This document shows positions 1 through 8,183 of a stretch of DNA of 40,161 nt, one piece after another. Source of the stretch: Actinomycetes bacterium. Its GTDB lineage: Bacteria > Actinomycetota > Acidimicrobiia > Acidimicrobiales > JAKAOS01. Position 1 is the stretch's first letter, and every line of letters begins with the position of its first letter. Made by a program: the position numbers and the translations under genes. The notes beneath the pieces are model-generated. The model did no database searches and was not told where the DNA came from. It worked only from the letters and a program-made list of their open reading frames with translations. The stretch covers positions 1 to 40,161 of the forward strand of contig JAJYPS010000011.1 in the NCBI GenBank assembly GCA_021795215.1, written 5' to 3'.

Positions 1-93
1 TGGGCCTGGGGGGGCTGGGCCTGGGGGGGCTGGGCCTGGGGGGGCTGGGCCTGGGGGGGCTGGGCCTGGGGGGGCTGGGCCTGGGGGGGCTGG
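1..93. repeat. 15-bp G-rich tandem repeat, about six copies
   Basis: The unit TGGGCCTGGGGGGGC is repeated without any mismatch six times from the first base of the window, with a short partial copy to about position 93. The array may continue to the left of the window. Fifteen is a multiple of three, so it could encode a five-residue repeat (Gly-Pro-Gly-Gly-Ala on the plus strand, Pro-rich on the minus strand), but no gene that contains it can be seen here. It sits 20 bases beyond the stop codon of coaE. Long G-runs make it prone to slippage and capable of G-quadruplex formation; that is inference. Confidence 0.9.
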
Positions 94-112
94 AGATACG
101 GCCGGAAGTCCC

Positions 113-805
113 CTACAGATCCGGTCCGGCGGTCGACTTGATCCGCTGCCACGCCCGGCTCACCTCGGTCTCGAGATGCGACATGCCGGCAGAGTTCTCA
201 ATGACTATGTCGGCTATCCGCAGCCGCCTGTCCCGGCTCGGCTGTGCAGCTATCCGCGCCGCCGCTTCCTCCGGCGTCATGCCCCGGCCGCCCACCAGTC
301 GTTTGATGCATACTTCCGTAGGACAGTCCACCGTTACGACCCAACGCAGGCTGCCCTCGGGCAGCGGCACATCTCGGTAATCGGCACCCGGGGCCGGGCC
401 CGCCGCGATCCCGCCGCTGCCATCGCCTGACGTGGCAGCTTCGCGGCCCAAAAGCGGTAGCTCGATCACGGCCACGGCGTCCCGGGAAGCGGCAGCCAGC
501 CGATGCCGAACCCCGTCCCACACAAGGGGATGCACGATCCGCTCCAAGTCGGCAAGGGCGTCCGAGTCGCCGAAGGCCTGCCTGGCCAGTGCTTGGCGGT
601 CGATAACGCGCCCACGGTCCGTGTCGGTCCGCACGATCGACTCTCCGAACCGCTCGATGACGGCGTCGAACGCCGCACCCCCGGGTTCCATGACCGAGCG
701 GGCAACCTGGTCCGCATCCACCAAGACCGCGCCGCGGGCGGCGAACAGCTTTCCGGCGGTCGACTTCCCCGCACCGATACCACCGGTGAGCCCGACCAGC
801 AGCAT
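113..805 (-). CDS. coaE: Dephospho-CoA kinase CoaE
   Basis: This cytoplasmic enzyme performs the last step of coenzyme A synthesis, phosphorylating the 3'-hydroxyl of dephospho-CoA with ATP. The chain of 230 residues starts [16 protein letters not shown], a textbook CoaE N-terminus with the P-loop at residues 8-15. The usual DADQVAR and IVHPLVW segments follow. A reading frame continues 20 codons upstream, but the family start is clearly at the internal ATG at 805, so I chose that one. A Gly/Ala-rich insert lies in the second half, before the segment RWVVTVDCP. It is downstream of rpsA on the same strand, the order also seen in Mycobacterium. The separating gap of about 290 bases holds a strong hairpin, so coaE may be partly uncoupled from rpsA. 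Confidence 0.95.
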   Translation of the reverse strand: MLLVGLTGGIGAGKSTAGKLFAARGAVLVDADQVARSVMEPGGAAFDAVIERFGESIVRTDTDRGRVIDRQALARQAFGDSDALADLERIVHPLVWDGVRHRLAAASRDAVAVIELPLLGREAATSGDGSGGIAAGPAPGADYRDVPLPEGSLRWVVTVDCPTEVCIKRLVGGRGMTPEEAAARIAAQPSRDRRLRIADIVIENSAGMSHLETEVSRAWQRIKSTAGPDL

Positions 806-874
806 CGCCTGCACTCTATCGCCATCTGCACCCGAGGCGCATACGGAGAACCGACCAACCGCCATTTCGGCACT

Positions 875-909
875 GCGGGGATGGGCTCCCCCCCAAGGCC
901 CATCCCCGC
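875..909. terminator. 12-bp perfect hairpin between rpsA and coaE
   Basis: GCGGGGATGGGC at 875-886 is the exact reverse complement of GCCCATCCCCGC at 898-909, with an 11-base C-rich loop. It lies in the 294-base gap between the rpsA stop and the coaE start. There is no run of T on either side, so it is not a standard intrinsic terminator. It could be a Rho-assisted or attenuating structure, or an RNA-stability element at the 3' end of rpsA mRNA. Nothing else recognisable is present in the gap. Confidence 0.5.
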
Positions 910-1099
910 CCCGTCGCCGGTTGCCGAAAGTTTCGTGCCGGTCAGACGCGTGTGGCTACAGCTTGCGCCAGCCAGTGAGAATGCGCAAGGGATTTTCTAT
1001 CGCCCGTCCAGATATCGCTCATCCGGACCGCCGGGCCGCTCTCGCTGTCACGTCCGTTAGGAGGGCAATCCTCGCCCGCGGCTGGCCCTTGGGGCCCCC

Positions 1100-2638
1100 T
1101 CAGCCGAGCTCGCCGACGTCCGCCTCACCAGGAGCCTGCGCCTCGTCGGGGACCGCGGCCTCACCGGCCGCCGAACCGCCCGCCCCGGCGTCCACCCCGC
1201 CGGACGCGGGCTCCCCTCCGTCGCCGTGACCCGACTCTGCAGCCGTCGCATCGGCGTCCGCCTTGCCGGCCTGGCTGGCGACGTACTCCGCCCATGCCTG
1301 CTGCGCCTCCGTCTCCGGAGTGAAGTCCGCGCCGTACTCGAACGTCCCGATGTAGTTGCCCTGCTCGTCGTAGGCGTGCTCGCCGAAAGCCTCCCGGTAC
1401 TCCGCCGCGACTTCCCCACCCTCGGCCGCCTGCTTGATCGAAAGGCTTATCCGGCGGCGCGCCAGGTCGATCTCGATGATCTTCACCCACAGCTCCTCGC
1501 CCGGCGAGACCACCTGCTCGGGAAGGTCCACGTGGTGCACCGCCATCTCCGATATGTGCACCAAGCCCTCGATCCCCTCCCCTACCTGGATGAACGCCCC
1601 GAAGGGAACCAGCTTCGTCACCCGTCCGTAGACCAGCTCCCCGACCCTGTGGGCGTTGGCGAACTCCTGCCACGGGTCGGCCTGGGTCGCCTTCAGCGAG
1701 AGGCTGATCCTCTCCTTCGACTGGTCGACCTCCATCACCATCACGTCGATCTCGTCCCCCACCGCCACTACGGACGACGGATGGTCCACATGCTTCCAGG
1801 ACAACTCCGACACGTGCACCAGGCCGTCCATGCCCCCCAGGTCGACGAAAACCCCGAAGTTGACGACCGACGACACGACACCCTTGCGAACCTCGCCCGG
1901 CTTCAGATTGCCCAGGAACTCCTCGCGCTGCTCCCGCTGCGTCTCCTCCAGCCAGGCTCGCCGAGACAGCACCACGTTGTTCCGGTTCTTGTCCAGCTCG
2001 ATGATCTTCGCCTCCAGCACCCGACCCACGTACGGCTGCAGGTCCCGCACCCGGCGCAACTCCACCAGCGACGCAGGAAGGAAGCCTCGCAGGCCGATGT
2101 CGAGGATCAGGCCGCCCTTCACCACCTCGATCACCGGTCCCCTCACCACTCCGTCGGCGGCCTTCAACCGTTCGATGTCGCCCCACGCCCGCTCGTACTG
2201 GGCGCGCTTCTTGGAAAGGACCAGGCGTCCCTCCTTGTCCTCCTTCTGGAGGACGAGAGCCTCTATCCGCTCTCCCAGCGACACCACTTCGGAGGGGTGT
2301 GCGTCGTGGCGGATGGACAGCTCCCGTGCCGGGATGACACCCTCCGACTTGTAACCGATGTCCAGCAGGACCTCGTCCTTGTCGACCTTCACCACCTGAC
2401 CGGTGACTATGTCGCCGTCGTCGAACTCGACGATGGTGCCGGCGATGGCATCCTCGAAGGAAACGCCGCCCAAGTCGTCGTCGGTGACCTGCCTGGGCAC
2501 GTAGTTGCCCTCTTCGTCGAACGTGCCGTAGCCTGTCGCGGCGGGGGCGTCGGACGAAGCGGGCGTTGAAGCAGAATTGCCGGCGGATGCGGTCGGGCTT
2601 TCGCCCGATTCGTTCCCACCGAGGAGAGTGGCGGACAT
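1100..2638 (-). CDS. rpsA: 30S ribosomal protein S1
   Basis: Ribosomal protein S1 binds mRNA on the small subunit and helps initiation. The 512-residue chain has an acidic/Ser-rich N-terminal stretch, then four S1 (OB-fold) repeats at roughly residues 68-135, 153-221, 238-309 and 323-395. Repeats three and four carry the classic signatures GVFVDLGGMDGLVHVSELSW and GAFIQVGEGIEGLVHISEM. Four repeats rather than six is the actinobacterial form. The C-terminal 115 residues are low-complexity, rich in Ala, Gly, Glu and Asp, a region that varies widely in this family. The ATG at 2638 is followed by a typical N-terminus, though no strong Shine-Dalgarno is visible. It lies between polA and coaE, as in Mycobacterium. 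Confidence 0.96.
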   Translation of the reverse strand: MSATLLGGNESGESPTASAGNSASTPASSDAPAATGYGTFDEEGNYVPRQVTDDDLGGVSFEDAIAGTIVEFDDGDIVTGQVVKVDKDEVLLDIGYKSEGVIPARELSIRHDAHPSEVVSLGERIEALVLQKEDKEGRLVLSKKRAQYERAWGDIERLKAADGVVRGPVIEVVKGGLILDIGLRGFLPASLVELRRVRDLQPYVGRVLEAKIIELDKNRNNVVLSRRAWLEETQREQREEFLGNLKPGEVRKGVVSSVVNFGVFVDLGGMDGLVHVSELSWKHVDHPSSVVAVGDEIDVMVMEVDQSKERISLSLKATQADPWQEFANAHRVGELVYGRVTKLVPFGAFIQVGEGIEGLVHISEMAVHHVDLPEQVVSPGEELWVKIIEIDLARRRISLSIKQAAEGGEVAAEYREAFGEHAYDEQGNYIGTFEYGADFTPETEAQQAWAEYVASQAGKADADATAAESGHGDGGEPASGGVDAGAGGSAAGEAAVPDEAQAPGEADVGELG

Positions 2639-2793
2639 CGTGTGGTCTGAGTCGCTTTCTTTGAAGTGTGAGAAGCTAGCCGGAAGGCGAGCGTGTTCAG
2701 TGTTCCTGGGTCGCTCCTGCGTCTTGTTCCCGGTTAGAGGGCCTTTCGGAGCGGCAGAACCGCAGTCTTCGGGCCACTCTTACCCAAACCGGT

Positions 2794-2821
2794 AATCTAC
2801 CATCCGACGGCGCCCCTCCAA
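2794..2821 (-). promoter_or_regulatory. Possible rpsA promoter
   Basis: Reading the minus strand, TAGATT (2799-2794) resembles an actinobacterial -10 box and TTGGAG (2821-2816) could serve as a -35 box with 16 bases between them. This would give rpsA a 5' leader of about 150 bases. Only the -10 box is convincing; this is a weak call made by eye. Confidence 0.3.
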
Positions 2822-2842
2822 GCAGCGCGGAGGAACGGCAGT

Positions 2843-2883
2843 ACGGTCACCCGCATCGGCGGCAGTGACGGTCACCCGCATCG
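2843..2883. repeat. 16-bp direct repeat, two copies
   Basis: ACGGTCACCCGCATCG occurs at 2843-2858 and again at 2868-2883, a 25-base step. It is the first of three unrelated short repeats in the 484-base gap between polA and rpsA. Confidence 0.85.
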
Positions 2884-2930
2884 ACGCATTCGTCTCGCTC
2901 CGAGCAGTCGAGAAGCAACCGGCCTCTGCC

Positions 2931-3070
2931 GAACCTTCCCCGCCGGGCCGAACCTTCCCCGCCGGGCCGAACCTTCCCCGCCGGGCCGAACCTTCCCCGC
3001 CGGCTCCAGCCGAAGCTTCCCCGCGGCTCCAGCCGGCCGCTGCCGAAGCTTTCCCGCCGGCTCCCGCAGG
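2931..3070. repeat. 19-bp tandem repeat, four near-perfect copies plus degenerate copies
   Basis: The unit GAACCTTCCCCGCCGGGCC starts at 2931, 2950, 2969 and 2988. The last copy diverges at its end, and two looser copies (with GAAGCTT in place of GAACCTT) follow up to about 3070. No convincing gene contains the array. It lies between polA and rpsA, which are transcribed in the same direction, so it would be transcribed if the two are joined. Confidence 0.85.
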
Positions 3071-3078
3071 CCGTCGCC

Positions 3079-3110
3079 GTGAGATGGAGCCCCAGTGAGA
3101 TGGAGCCCCA
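3079..3110. repeat. 16-bp tandem duplication next to the polA stop
   Basis: GTGAGATGGAGCCCCA is present twice back to back (3079-3094 and 3095-3110), followed by a truncated copy. It ends 13 bases from the polA stop codon. Confidence 0.85.
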
Positions 3111-3122
3111 GTGAAGCCCCGG

Positions 3123-5924
3123 TCAACCCTTGGCCTGCTCCCAGGAAGCGCCCCAGGCCAGATGGACCGAGAGCGGCACCGTCAGATCGGCGGCTCCTTC
3201 CATCTCCTCCCGCACCGCTGCGCCGACCCCGTCCTGCTCGTCGGGAGGAACCTCCAGCAGCACCTCGTCGTGCACCTGCAGGATCACACGACTACGCAGA
3301 CCCTCCAGGCGCCGGTCCAGCCGGACCAGCGCGACTTTGAATATGTCCGCAGCCAGACCCTGGATGCCGGCATTCATCGCCTGGCGCTCGCCGGCTTGAC
3401 GAACCCGGTAGTTGGTGGAGGAGAGCTCGGGGATGTGGCGGCGCCTGCCGAAGGGGGTCTCCGTATAGCCCCGCTCCCGGGCCTGGGCGACGGTCGACTC
3501 CATGTACGCGCGCACGGCGGGGAAGGCGTCGAAGTACGCCGCCAGGATCGCCTCCGCCTCGGGGAGGGGTACCCCCAGGCGCTGGGAAAGGCCGTAAGCC
3601 TCCATGCCGTACGCCAGCCCGTAGGACACCATCTTCGCCTTTGCCCGCATGGCGGGGGTGACCTGGCCGGCAGGAACGCCGAAGACGTTCGACGCGGTGG
3701 CGGTGTGGATGTCGCGCTCCTCGGAGAAGGCGGACAGCAGCGCCGGGTCGCCCGAAAGGTGGGCGATCACCCTCAGCTCCACCTGGTCGTAGTCGGCCAC
3801 CAGCAGGCGGTAGCCGCCGGCCGGCACGAACGCTCTCCGGAAGCGGCGGCCGTCCTCGGTCCGTACCGGGATGTTGTGCAGGTTCGGCTGGTCCGACGAG
3901 AGCCGTCCCGTCCGGGCGACCGTCTGGTTGAAGCTCGCGTGTATCCGGCCGTCCGGCCCCACCTCGGCCAGCAGTCCCACTCCGTAGGTGGAGCGCAGCT
4001 TCTCGACCTCCCGGTAGCGCAGCAGCGCCTCCACGATGGGGTGCTCTCCACGCAGCCTCTCCAGGCTCGCCGCGTCGGTCGAGTAACCGGTCTTGGTCCG
4101 TTTCTGGGGCTTCAGTCCCAACGTCTCGTACAGCACCTGCCGAAGCTGAGGCGTCGAGTTGACCTTGAAGCGGACCCCCGCCAGCTCCTGTACCGACTCC
4201 TCCAGCTCGGCCGCCTCGCGCTGCAGGTCGTCGACGAGAGCCTCCAGAACCCCCCGGTCCACTCCCACCCCGACCTGCTCCATCTTTGCCAGCACGGAGA
4301 CCAGCGGACGTTCGATCTCCTCGTAGAGCCGGGTCTGGCCCCTGGAGCGCAACGCGTCGACCAGGGCCGGCGCCACCCTCGCTATGGCCAGCGCCCTGTC
4401 GGACGCCTCCTGGGCTGCCGGGGCGAGCGGTGCGGCAGGCTCGGGGCCTTCCCCCCGGTCGGACGGCCCGGCTGCCGCCGCTCCCGCGTCGTCCTGTCCA
4501 CGGGGCGCACCCTCCGGCGCGTCGACGGTCAGGTCCAGCCGGCCCTGAGCAGCCCCCGTCGTGGTGGCCATCCGCGCACCGAGGAAGCGGGACGCCAGCT
4601 CCTCGACCACGTAGACGGTCTCCGCGGGATCGACCAGGTAAGCGGCGACTGCTGTGTCGACATCGAGGCCCGTCAACTGCACATCGAGCGTGGACAGGCC
4701 GGTGATCAGCTCCTTGGCGTGGTGCGCGGCCACTGGAGGACCACCTCGGCCGAGAACGCCGGCCAGGGACTCGCGGACGCGGGTGTCCGAGAGCAGCTCC
4801 CCGCTCAGCCAGACCGCGTCGTCTCCGCCCTCCGGCCGCAGCCCGGTGTCGGGCACCATCGCCAGGCCTCCTGGGCAAGTCCGCCCCGGCCTGGCAGGCC
4901 ATGTCGGTTCGACGGCAACCATTCCGGCTCGGCCGAGCGTCTCGAGCAGCCGCAGCGCCTCGTCGACGGTGGCGGGTGCCACTACGTCGGCCCGAAGGGT
5001 GGGTGCCGAGGCGTCGTCGACCAGGGGCGTACCGGAGCCCTCCAGCGCCACTGTCAGCCTGCTCAGAAGGGAGCGGAACTCGAGGAACCCGAAGAGCTTG
5101 CGCACCTCCTCGGGGTCCCACCCCCCCACCTCCAGGTCGGACAGTCTGACGTCCAACGGAACCGTCCGCACGGCCGGAGTGGCCACGGCGTTCAGCGACA
5201 CCTGTTCCCGGCTCTCCGACAGGGACCGGGCAAGCTTGGGGCTCAGCTCGTCCAGATGGGCGTAGATGCCTTCGATGTCGCCGTAGGTGTTGATCAGCTT
5301 CGCCGCCGTCTTCTCACCGACGCCCGGCACTCCGGGCAGGTTGTCCGAAGGGTCTCCGCGCAGGGCGGCGTACTGTGCGTAGCTGGCAGGCGCCACCCCG
5401 GTCCGCTCGTAGATGCCCTTCTCGTCGTACAGCGCGTAGTCGCTGACACCACGGCGGTTGTACAGCACCTTGACGAACGGGTCCTCCACCAGCTGGTAGG
5501 CGTCCCGGTCACCCGTCACCACCAGCGCCTCCCGACCTGCATCGCGAGCCGTCGTAGCCAGTGTCGCCACGATGTCGTCCGCCTCGTACCCCGCCATCTC
5601 CAACAACGGGACGTGGAGCACCTCCACCACTTGGCGCACCAGGCTCATCTGCTGGCGCAGGATGTCGGGCGTCTCGGCCCTGTTCGCCTTGTAGCCGGGG
5701 ACCCTCTCGTGGCGGAACGTCGGCTCGGGACGGTCGAACGCCACCGCGACCCCCGAGGGTCGGTGATCGGCCAGCAGGTTGACCAGCATCGACGTGAACC
5801 CGAACACGGCGTTGGTCGTCTGGCCCGACGCGGTCGCCATGTCGGTCGGAAGAGCGTAGAACGCTCGGTAGGCCAGCGAGTTGCCGTCCACCAGCAGGAG
5901 CGGTCCCACAGGATCAGGGGCCAA
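3123..5924 (-). CDS. polA: DNA polymerase I
   Basis: This polymerase fills gaps and removes Okazaki primers during replication and repair. The 933-residue chain is the usual full length. Residues 1 to about 290 form the 5' nuclease: an LLLVDGNSLAYRAFYALP start and the helix-hairpin segment GDPSDNLPGVPGVGEKTAAK at 190-209. The middle domain (about 330-530) corresponds to the 3'-5' exonuclease, but the place where active enzymes have Asp-x-Glu reads VAVEPTW, so proofreading is probably lost, as in other actinobacterial Pol I. The polymerase domain has motif A (DYDQVELR, near residue 711), motif B (RAKAKMVSYGLAYGMEAYGL) and motif C (QVHDEVLLEVP, residues 883-893). The start overlaps the end of the upstream ANTAR regulator gene by 11 bases, implying shared translation. 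Confidence 0.97.
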   Translation of the reverse strand: MAPDPVGPLLLVDGNSLAYRAFYALPTDMATASGQTTNAVFGFTSMLVNLLADHRPSGVAVAFDRPEPTFRHERVPGYKANRAETPDILRQQMSLVRQVVEVLHVPLLEMAGYEADDIVATLATTARDAGREALVVTGDRDAYQLVEDPFVKVLYNRRGVSDYALYDEKGIYERTGVAPASYAQYAALRGDPSDNLPGVPGVGEKTAAKLINTYGDIEGIYAHLDELSPKLARSLSESREQVSLNAVATPAVRTVPLDVRLSDLEVGGWDPEEVRKLFGFLEFRSLLSRLTVALEGSGTPLVDDASAPTLRADVVAPATVDEALRLLETLGRAGMVAVEPTWPARPGRTCPGGLAMVPDTGLRPEGGDDAVWLSGELLSDTRVRESLAGVLGRGGPPVAAHHAKELITGLSTLDVQLTGLDVDTAVAAYLVDPAETVYVVEELASRFLGARMATTTGAAQGRLDLTVDAPEGAPRGQDDAGAAAAGPSDRGEGPEPAAPLAPAAQEASDRALAIARVAPALVDALRSRGQTRLYEEIERPLVSVLAKMEQVGVGVDRGVLEALVDDLQREAAELEESVQELAGVRFKVNSTPQLRQVLYETLGLKPQKRTKTGYSTDAASLERLRGEHPIVEALLRYREVEKLRSTYGVGLLAEVGPDGRIHASFNQTVARTGRLSSDQPNLHNIPVRTEDGRRFRRAFVPAGGYRLLVADYDQVELRVIAHLSGDPALLSAFSEERDIHTATASNVFGVPAGQVTPAMRAKAKMVSYGLAYGMEAYGLSQRLGVPLPEAEAILAAYFDAFPAVRAYMESTVAQARERGYTETPFGRRRHIPELSSTNYRVRQAGERQAMNAGIQGLAADIFKVALVRLDRRLEGLRSRVILQVHDEVLLEVPPDEQDGVGAAVREEMEGAADLTVPLSVHLAWGASWEQAKG

Positions 5925-6510
5925 GGCGCCCGTCGAGCACGCTCCGGGAGATCTCCGCCATGGTCACCCGCCTCTCCATCGCACGCCGCTGCACGAAGGC
6001 GAACGCTTCCGACTCCTTCATGCCGTGCTCGTCCATCAGCCTGCCCTTCGCTCGGTCCACCAGTCGCCGCGTCTCGAGAGAGTCGGCCAGGGCCTGGTTC
6101 TGCATCCTCAGGTCCGAGTTCACCGCCTCCAGCGCCCGCACCTCGGCGAAGCGCCCCAGTGCCATCTCGATCGCGGGTATCAGCTCCTCCGCCTGGAACG
6201 GCTTCACCAGGTAGCCCATCACGCCCGCCTGGTTGGCCTGGTCGATGAGCTCCCTCTGACTGAACGCGGTCAGGATCAGGACCGCGGCCAGCCGGTCGGC
6301 TGCGATCCTGTCCGCCGCTTCCAGGCCTGTCATGCCGGGCATCTTGATGTCCAGGACGGCGAGGTCGGGCCGGTGCTCGCGCACCAGCTCCAGCGCCTCG
6401 TCCCCCCGTCCCGTGTCGGCCACCACTTCGTACCCTGCCTCCTCGAGGATCTCTTTCAGGTCGAGGCGGATGATGGCCTCGTCCTCGGCGACGATCACTC
6501 GGATGGGCAC
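5914..6510 (-). CDS. pdtaR: REC-ANTAR response regulator, PdtaR-like
   Basis: This is a two-domain antiterminator-type response regulator. Residues 1-120 are a receiver with acidic residues E9, D10 and E11, the phospho-acceptor D54 in VLDIKMPG and a conserved Lys in LVKPF. A coiled linker leads to an ANTAR RNA-binding domain at about 130-190 (RAKGRLMDEHGMKESEAFAF). ANTAR proteins bind paired hairpins in mRNA leaders when phosphorylated. The order next to polA-rpsA-coaE matches Rv1626 of M. tuberculosis, whose kinase PdtaS is encoded elsewhere; no kinase sits beside it here. A good Shine-Dalgarno (AGGAGG) precedes the ATG. The gene ends inside the start of polA. Confidence 0.92.
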   Translation of the reverse strand: MPIRVIVAEDEAIIRLDLKEILEEAGYEVVADTGRGDEALELVREHRPDLAVLDIKMPGMTGLEAADRIAADRLAAVLILTAFSQRELIDQANQAGVMGYLVKPFQAEELIPAIEMALGRFAEVRALEAVNSDLRMQNQALADSLETRRLVDRAKGRLMDEHGMKESEAFAFVQRRAMERRVTMAEISRSVLDGRLGP

Positions 6511-6752
6511 GGGTTCCTCCTGGGACGATGGATGTCGGGCCGATGCGTGCCGTCGTGGACGGACATGCCATCGGAGCTGGTTGCGGACGGGGATGCGGGT
6601 GCGACCCGAGCACCCCGGGACGGGCGTGAGAGCTCTACGGAAGGCGTGACGAAGGGGTGCCGACGGTCAGGCTGGCGACCGTCGGCGCGTAGTCGGGCGC
6701 TTCGCCGTCGGTGGGCGCTTCGGGGTCGGCAGGGCACCGAGGTGAGCCGGCT

Positions 6753-7049
6753 TCAATCCGGGAAGTCGAAGGGCTGCTCGCCCAGCAGGTCCGCCTGGGT
6801 CCTCTCCAGGCGCGCTAGCTCCGCGCAGATGGCGTCGCGGCTGGCCGACATCGCGGCGGTGTGCCGGCGCGCCTCAACCAGCTCCCGGTCCGCCAACGGC
6901 GTCTCGGAGACGAGACACCTGACCCGCGCATCCTCCTCCGTCTCGCGCAACTGGCGCAGCTGCTCGTCCACCACCGACAACTCCTCCCGCGCCGCCACGA
7001 GGCGCTTGCTCACCTGAACGAGGCGTCGCCTCACCCTCGAACGCTCCAT
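6753..7049 (-). CDS. Small coiled-coil protein, function unknown
   Basis: This is a 98-residue, strongly helical and charged protein starting MERSRVRRRLVQVSKRL and ending with DFPD. Heptad-like Leu/Val spacing (EELSVVDEQLRQLRETEED) suggests a coiled coil over almost all of its length, broken by a short conserved-looking segment VSETPLADRELVEARRH. It has no signal peptide or membrane segment. The frame stays open 41 codons further upstream, but that extension looks like non-coding translation and the ATG at 7049 fits the protein better. It is the first gene of the minus-strand block, back to back with the pst operon. The 242-base gap to the ANTAR gene holds no other gene. I do not recognise a function. 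Confidence 0.7.
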   Translation of the reverse strand: MERSRVRRRLVQVSKRLVAAREELSVVDEQLRQLRETEEDARVRCLVSETPLADRELVEARRHTAAMSASRDAICAELARLERTQADLLGEQPFDFPD

Positions 7050-7160
7050 CCCACGCCAGCTTAGGCACGGGACGCCTACGGCGGCATGTTGAGCACGAAC
7101 GACGGTGTCGCTGCGGTCCCCGGACCGGCTCCCGCGCCGTTCATCGCCCTGCCCCTGGGG

Positions 7161-7204
7161 CGACACCTGCACTTCACTTGGAATTCACTTTGGCTCGGTA
7201 CGGT
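7161..7204 (+). promoter_or_regulatory. PHO box and -10 element of the pst operon
   Basis: Two adjacent 11-base units, CTTCACTTGGA (7172-7182) and ATTCACTTTGG (7183-7193), match the direct-repeat PHO box bound by PhoP/PhoB regulators in actinobacteria. A weaker third unit, CGACACCTGCA, precedes them (7161-7171). TACGGT at 7199-7204 fits the TAnnnT -10 consensus and lies six bases after the repeats. The next base a polymerase would start on is close to the GTG at 7211. The arrangement predicts phosphate-starvation induction of pstBSCA. Confidence 0.75.
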
Positions 7205-7210
7205 GTTGCC

Positions 7211-8098
7211 GTGGCTTTTGGTGCGCCCTCCGGCGCCGACGGACAACCATCCCTGGCCGGCACAGGGGAGCAGGCAGCCGTTTCCCTGGCTCCGGTGCCC
7301 GCTTCGGACGACCTGGCACTTCACCTCGACGGGAGCCGACCTTCTCCTGCTGCTGTCGTCACGAAGGGCCTGACGCTGGGCTTCGGCAAGCGGACCGTGC
7401 TGGAAGATGTGGACGTGTCCATTCCCCGCGGGCGGATCACGGCGCTCATCGGACCGACCGGCTCGGGCAAGAGCACCTTCCTGCGCACCCTGAACCGGAT
7501 GAACGACCGAGTCGCCGGCTTCACCCGCCGGGGTGACGTCGAACTGGACGGGGAGAGCATCTTCGGCTCCCATGTCGACCTGGTCACTCTGCGACGGCGC
7601 ACCGGGATGCTCTTCCAGCGCCCCAATCCTTTCCCGATGTCCATTGCGGACAACGTGCTGGCGGGCGTCCGGGCACACCGGATCGCCAAGAAAGCCGCGT
7701 GGCCTGCGATCGTGGAGGCCCGGCTACGGGAGGTCCGGCTGTGGGACGCAGTGTCGGAACGGCTGGGAGACTCCCCGTTCCGCCTCTCCGGCGGGCAGCA
7801 GCAGCTGCTGTGCCTCGCACGAGCGCTCGCTGTCGGCCCGGACGTGCTGCTGCTCGACGAGCCGACGTCGGCGCTGGACCCCCTGTCCGTGGAGGCCATC
7901 GAAGCGCTCCTGAGAGAGCTGGTGCCCGCCCTGACCCTCATCGTCGTGACCCACAACCTCGCCCAGGCGAGGCGGATCTCCGATCAAACCATGTTCTTCT
8001 TCGAGGGCCGGCTGGTCGAGTTCGCACCGACCGACCGACTCTTCGAAGAGCCGGCTCAGCCCGAGACCGCCCGGTACGTGACCGGTCGGATCGGCTGA
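7211..8098 (+). CDS. pstB: Phosphate ABC transporter ATPase PstB
   Basis: This ATPase powers high-affinity phosphate import through PstCA. The protein has the Walker A segment LIGPTGSGKSTFLRTLNRMND, the PstB-typical MLFQRPNPFPMSI Q-loop region, the signature LSGGQQQ and Walker B VLLLDEPTSALDPLS. The C-terminal RYVTGRIG matches the family ending. The start is uncertain: the frame is open from 7178, but that codon lies inside the PHO box. The GTG at 7211 falls where transcription should begin (leaderless, 295 residues), and a GTG at 7295 would remove a low-complexity N-terminal extension of about 28 residues. First gene of pstB-pstS-pstC-pstA; the usual order places pstB last. No phoU is adjacent. 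Confidence 0.9.
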   Translation: MAFGAPSGADGQPSLAGTGEQAAVSLAPVPASDDLALHLDGSRPSPAAVVTKGLTLGFGKRTVLEDVDVSIPRGRITALIGPTGSGKSTFLRTLNRMNDRVAGFTRRGDVELDGESIFGSHVDLVTLRRRTGMLFQRPNPFPMSIADNVLAGVRAHRIAKKAAWPAIVEARLREVRLWDAVSERLGDSPFRLSGGQQQLLCLARALAVGPDVLLLDEPTSALDPLSVEAIEALLRELVPALTLIVVTHNLAQARRISDQTMFFFEGRLVEFAPTDRLFEEPAQPETARYVTGRIG

Positions 8099-8183
8099 AC
8101 GAGGAGCTCGGCCCCTCTCCGAGGGGCCATGCACCTCCAACGCTGCAAAACCCTACTTACCTCACGAGGAGGAAAACTCTCTG

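Noticed and set aside
3111-6248. Very long plus-strand open frame (over 1000 codons) opposite polA
   Set aside because: It is antisense to a certain gene, has Arg/Pro/Gly/His-rich composition without domains, and arises because high-GC coding sequence leaves few stops on the other strand.
7178-7210. TTG at 7178 as the pstB start
   Set aside because: It lies inside the PHO box and upstream of the -10 box, so it would not be in the main transcript.
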